Source of the DNA: Hydrogenophaga sp.
GTDB lineage: Bacteria; Pseudomonadota; Gammaproteobacteria; Burkholderiales; Burkholderiaceae_C
Direction: 5' to 3'
Assembly (NCBI GenBank): GCA_020047875.1
Contig: JAIFNE010000152.1
Location: forward strand, 1-6,330
DNA length: 6,330 bases
Part shown: positions 4,927 to 6,330 of the stretch, one piece after another
How positions within the stretch are numbered: the stretch's first letter is position 1
How the letters are laid out: each line of letters starts with the position of its first letter
The notes under the pieces: model-generated
Databases searched by the model: none
What the model saw: the letters and a program-made list of their open reading frames with translations, nothing else
Told to the model about the DNA's origin: nothing
Program-made: the position numbers and the translations under genes

Positions 4927-6330
4927 CTACCCTTCCAGCACCTTGAGCAGTTCGGTCTCGATTTCGATCTGCCGGCGGTTGACCTGCAGCGCGGCGCCAC
5001 TGATGAGAAAGCTGTCTTCGACCCGTTCGCCCAGGGTGGTCACCTTGGCCAGCTCAACGCTGGCGTGGTGCTCGGCGAGCACCCGCGCGATGTTGTAGAG
5101 CAAGCCGGTGCGGTCGCTGGCCGACACGCTGAGCAGCCAGCGCTGCGCTTTTTCGTCGGGTCGCAGATCGATCCGGGGCGTGACCGGAAAGCTCTTGACG
5201 CGCCGCGACAGCCGGCCCCGGCTGGGCAGTGGCAGCGGGCCACGCTGATCGATTACCCGCGCCAGCTCGTTCTCCACCATGTCGGTGAGCTCGCGGTAGT
5301 GGTCTGACAGCGTGGGCGCGATGACCTGGAAGGTGTCCATCGCATGGCCGTCGCGGGTGGTGTGGATGCGGGCGTCGAGGATGCTGAAGTCGGATTCGTC
5401 GAAGTAGCCGCAGATGCGGGCAAACAGGTCGGGCTGGTCGGGGGCGTAGACCAGCACCTGCAGGCCGTCTGCCTCGGGCGACAGGCGGGCGCGCACGATG
5501 GCCGGCTCGGGCGGCGGGGCGGATTGCACAGCGTCAGGCGTCGCCGGGGCGGCCTGGGTGGGGCGACGCGGCGCGGCACCCTGAGCCATGGCGCGGGTGA
5601 GCACGCGGGTGTGCCAGGCAATTTCATCGGCCTGGTGGCGCATGAAATAGCTCACCTCCAGCCGCGCCCACAGCGGCTGGTGCGCCTGATGGGGCAGGGC
5701 GTGCAGCGCCAGCAGGGCGAGCGCCTCGCGCTTGCGCGCCTCCACCACCGCGTCGGGGTCGGGCGCGCGGCCGCCGAGCGCGCGCAGCGTATAGCGATAC
5801 AGGTCCTCGAGCAGCTTGCCCTTCCAGTTGTTCCACACCTTGGGGCTGGTGCCGCGGATGTCGGCCACGGTCAGCAGGTACAGCGCGGTGAGGTAGCGTT
5901 CGTTGCCCACGCGGCGGGCAAAGGCGGCGATCACGTCGGGATCGCTGAGGTCGGCTTTTTGCGCGATCTGGCTCATGGCCAGGTGGTTCGCGACCAGGAA
6001 TTCGATCAGCTGGCTGTCTTCGCGGGCGATGCCGTGCTGGCGGCAGAAGACGCGCGCGTCGTGCGCACCCAGCTCGGAATGGTCGCCGCCGCGGCCTTTG
6101 GCGATGTCGTGGAACAGCGCCGCGATGTAAAGAATCCAGGGCTTGTCCCAGCCGGCCGCGAGCTGCGAGCAGAACGGGTATTCGTGTGAGTGGTCGGCGA
6201 TGAAGAAGCGGCGCGCGTTGCGCAGCACCATCAGGATGTGCTGGTCCACGGTGTAGACGTGAAACAGGTCGTGCTGCATCTGGCCAACGATCTGGCGGAA
6301 CACCCACAGGTAGCGCCCGAGCACCGAGGT
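4927..6330 (-). CDS. glnD: PII uridylyltransferase/uridylyl-removing enzyme GlnD, C-terminal part
   Basis: The visible 467 residues are the C-terminal half or so of GlnD, the bifunctional nitrogen sensor. It uridylylates PII proteins (GlnB/GlnK) when glutamine is low and deuridylylates them when it is high. The N-terminal nucleotidyltransferase domain lies beyond the right edge. Visible first is the HD domain for uridylyl removal, with FHVYTVDQH (residues 23-31), ALFHDIAKG (71-79; H74, D75) and GGDHSELG. A helical region runs to about 245. ACT1 begins near LQVLVYAPDQPDLFARICGY (290-309) and ACT2 near RWLLSVSASDRTGLLYNIAR (397-416). These ACT domains bind glutamine. Residues 250-275 form an Ala/Pro-rich linker before ACT1. 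The stop TAG is at 4927-4929. Transcription converges on the chemoreceptor gene. Confidence 0.96.
   Translation of the reverse strand, partial: TSVLGRYLWVFRQIVGQMQHDLFHVYTVDQHILMVLRNARRFFIADHSHEYPFCSQLAAGWDKPWILYIAALFHDIAKGRGGDHSELGAHDARVFCRQHGIAREDSQLIEFLVANHLAMSQIAQKADLSDPDVIAAFARRVGNERYLTALYLLTVADIRGTSPKVWNNWKGKLLEDLYRYTLRALGGRAPDPDAVVEARKREALALLALHALPHQAHQPLWARLEVSYFMRHQADEIAWHTRVLTRAMAQGAAPRRPTQAAPATPDAVQSAPPPEPAIVRARLSPEADGLQVLVYAPDQPDLFARICGYFDESDFSILDARIHTTRDGHAMDTFQVIAPTLSDHYRELTDMVENELARVIDQRGPLPLPSRGRLSRRVKSFPVTPRIDLRPDEKAQRWLLSVSASDRTGLLYNIARVLAEHHASVELAKVTTLGERVEDSFLISGAALQVNRRQIEIETELLKVLEG

Noticed and set aside
4701..5000. Minus-strand open frame of 99 codons overlapping the glnD 3' end
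   Set aside because: It runs through the long palindrome and into glnD in another frame. It is best explained as a read-through of the repeat, although such peptides may be annotated as hypothetical proteins in related genomes.
5344..6189. Plus-strand open frame opposite glnD (281 codons)
   Set aside because: It mirrors the glnD codon pattern, has no recognisable domain, and lies entirely within a confident gene.
1..6330. CRISPR arrays, tRNA or rRNA genes, and toxin-antitoxin or defence gene pairs
   Set aside because: I found no regularly spaced repeats, no tRNA- or rRNA-like sequence, and no protein resembling known defence or toxin families.

Overview
The window comes from a GC-rich betaproteobacterium, most likely of the order Burkholderiales and probably the family Comamonadaceae. 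This rests on codon use, on the style of the GlnD and chemoreceptor proteins, and on the intergenic repeat. It is an ordinary chromosomal segment of housekeeping and chemotaxis genes. Two intergenic stretches have been visited or shaped by mobile or repetitive DNA.

Layout from left to right. (i) 1-1065, minus strand: a VanZ-like multi-membrane-span protein. It is interrupted by a frameshift near 595 and runs off the left edge. (ii) 1064-2059, plus strand: trhO (formerly yceA), a rhodanese-family tRNA uridine-34 hydroxylase. It diverges from the VanZ gene with almost no spacer, and a -10-like GATAAT lies so close to its ATG that a leaderless mRNA is plausible. (iii) 2060-3007: about 950 bases without an intact gene. 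This stretch holds an AT-rich patch, a cluster of inverted repeats at 2174-2370 (one arm followed directly by T6), and a badly decayed IS5-family transposase on the minus strand (2506-2956). (iv) 3008-4673, plus strand: a FliA (sigma-28)-like promoter followed by a complete 520-residue methyl-accepting chemotaxis protein. (v) 4674-4926: a gene-free spacer between converging genes, almost filled by an imperfect inverted repeat of about 145 bp with a perfect 10-bp central stem. (vi) 4927-6330, minus strand: the C-terminal 467 residues of GlnD, the PII uridylyltransferase/uridylyl-removing enzyme. It is cut by the right edge.

The genes do not form one operon and share no obvious pathway: tRNA modification, chemosensing and nitrogen signalling sit side by side. 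I did not find a convincing new multi-gene system. The items most worth a second look are the structured block at 2174-2370, the long palindromic element at 4682-4826, the sigma-28 promoter abutting the IS remnant, the VanZ frameshift, and the possible leaderless start of trhO.
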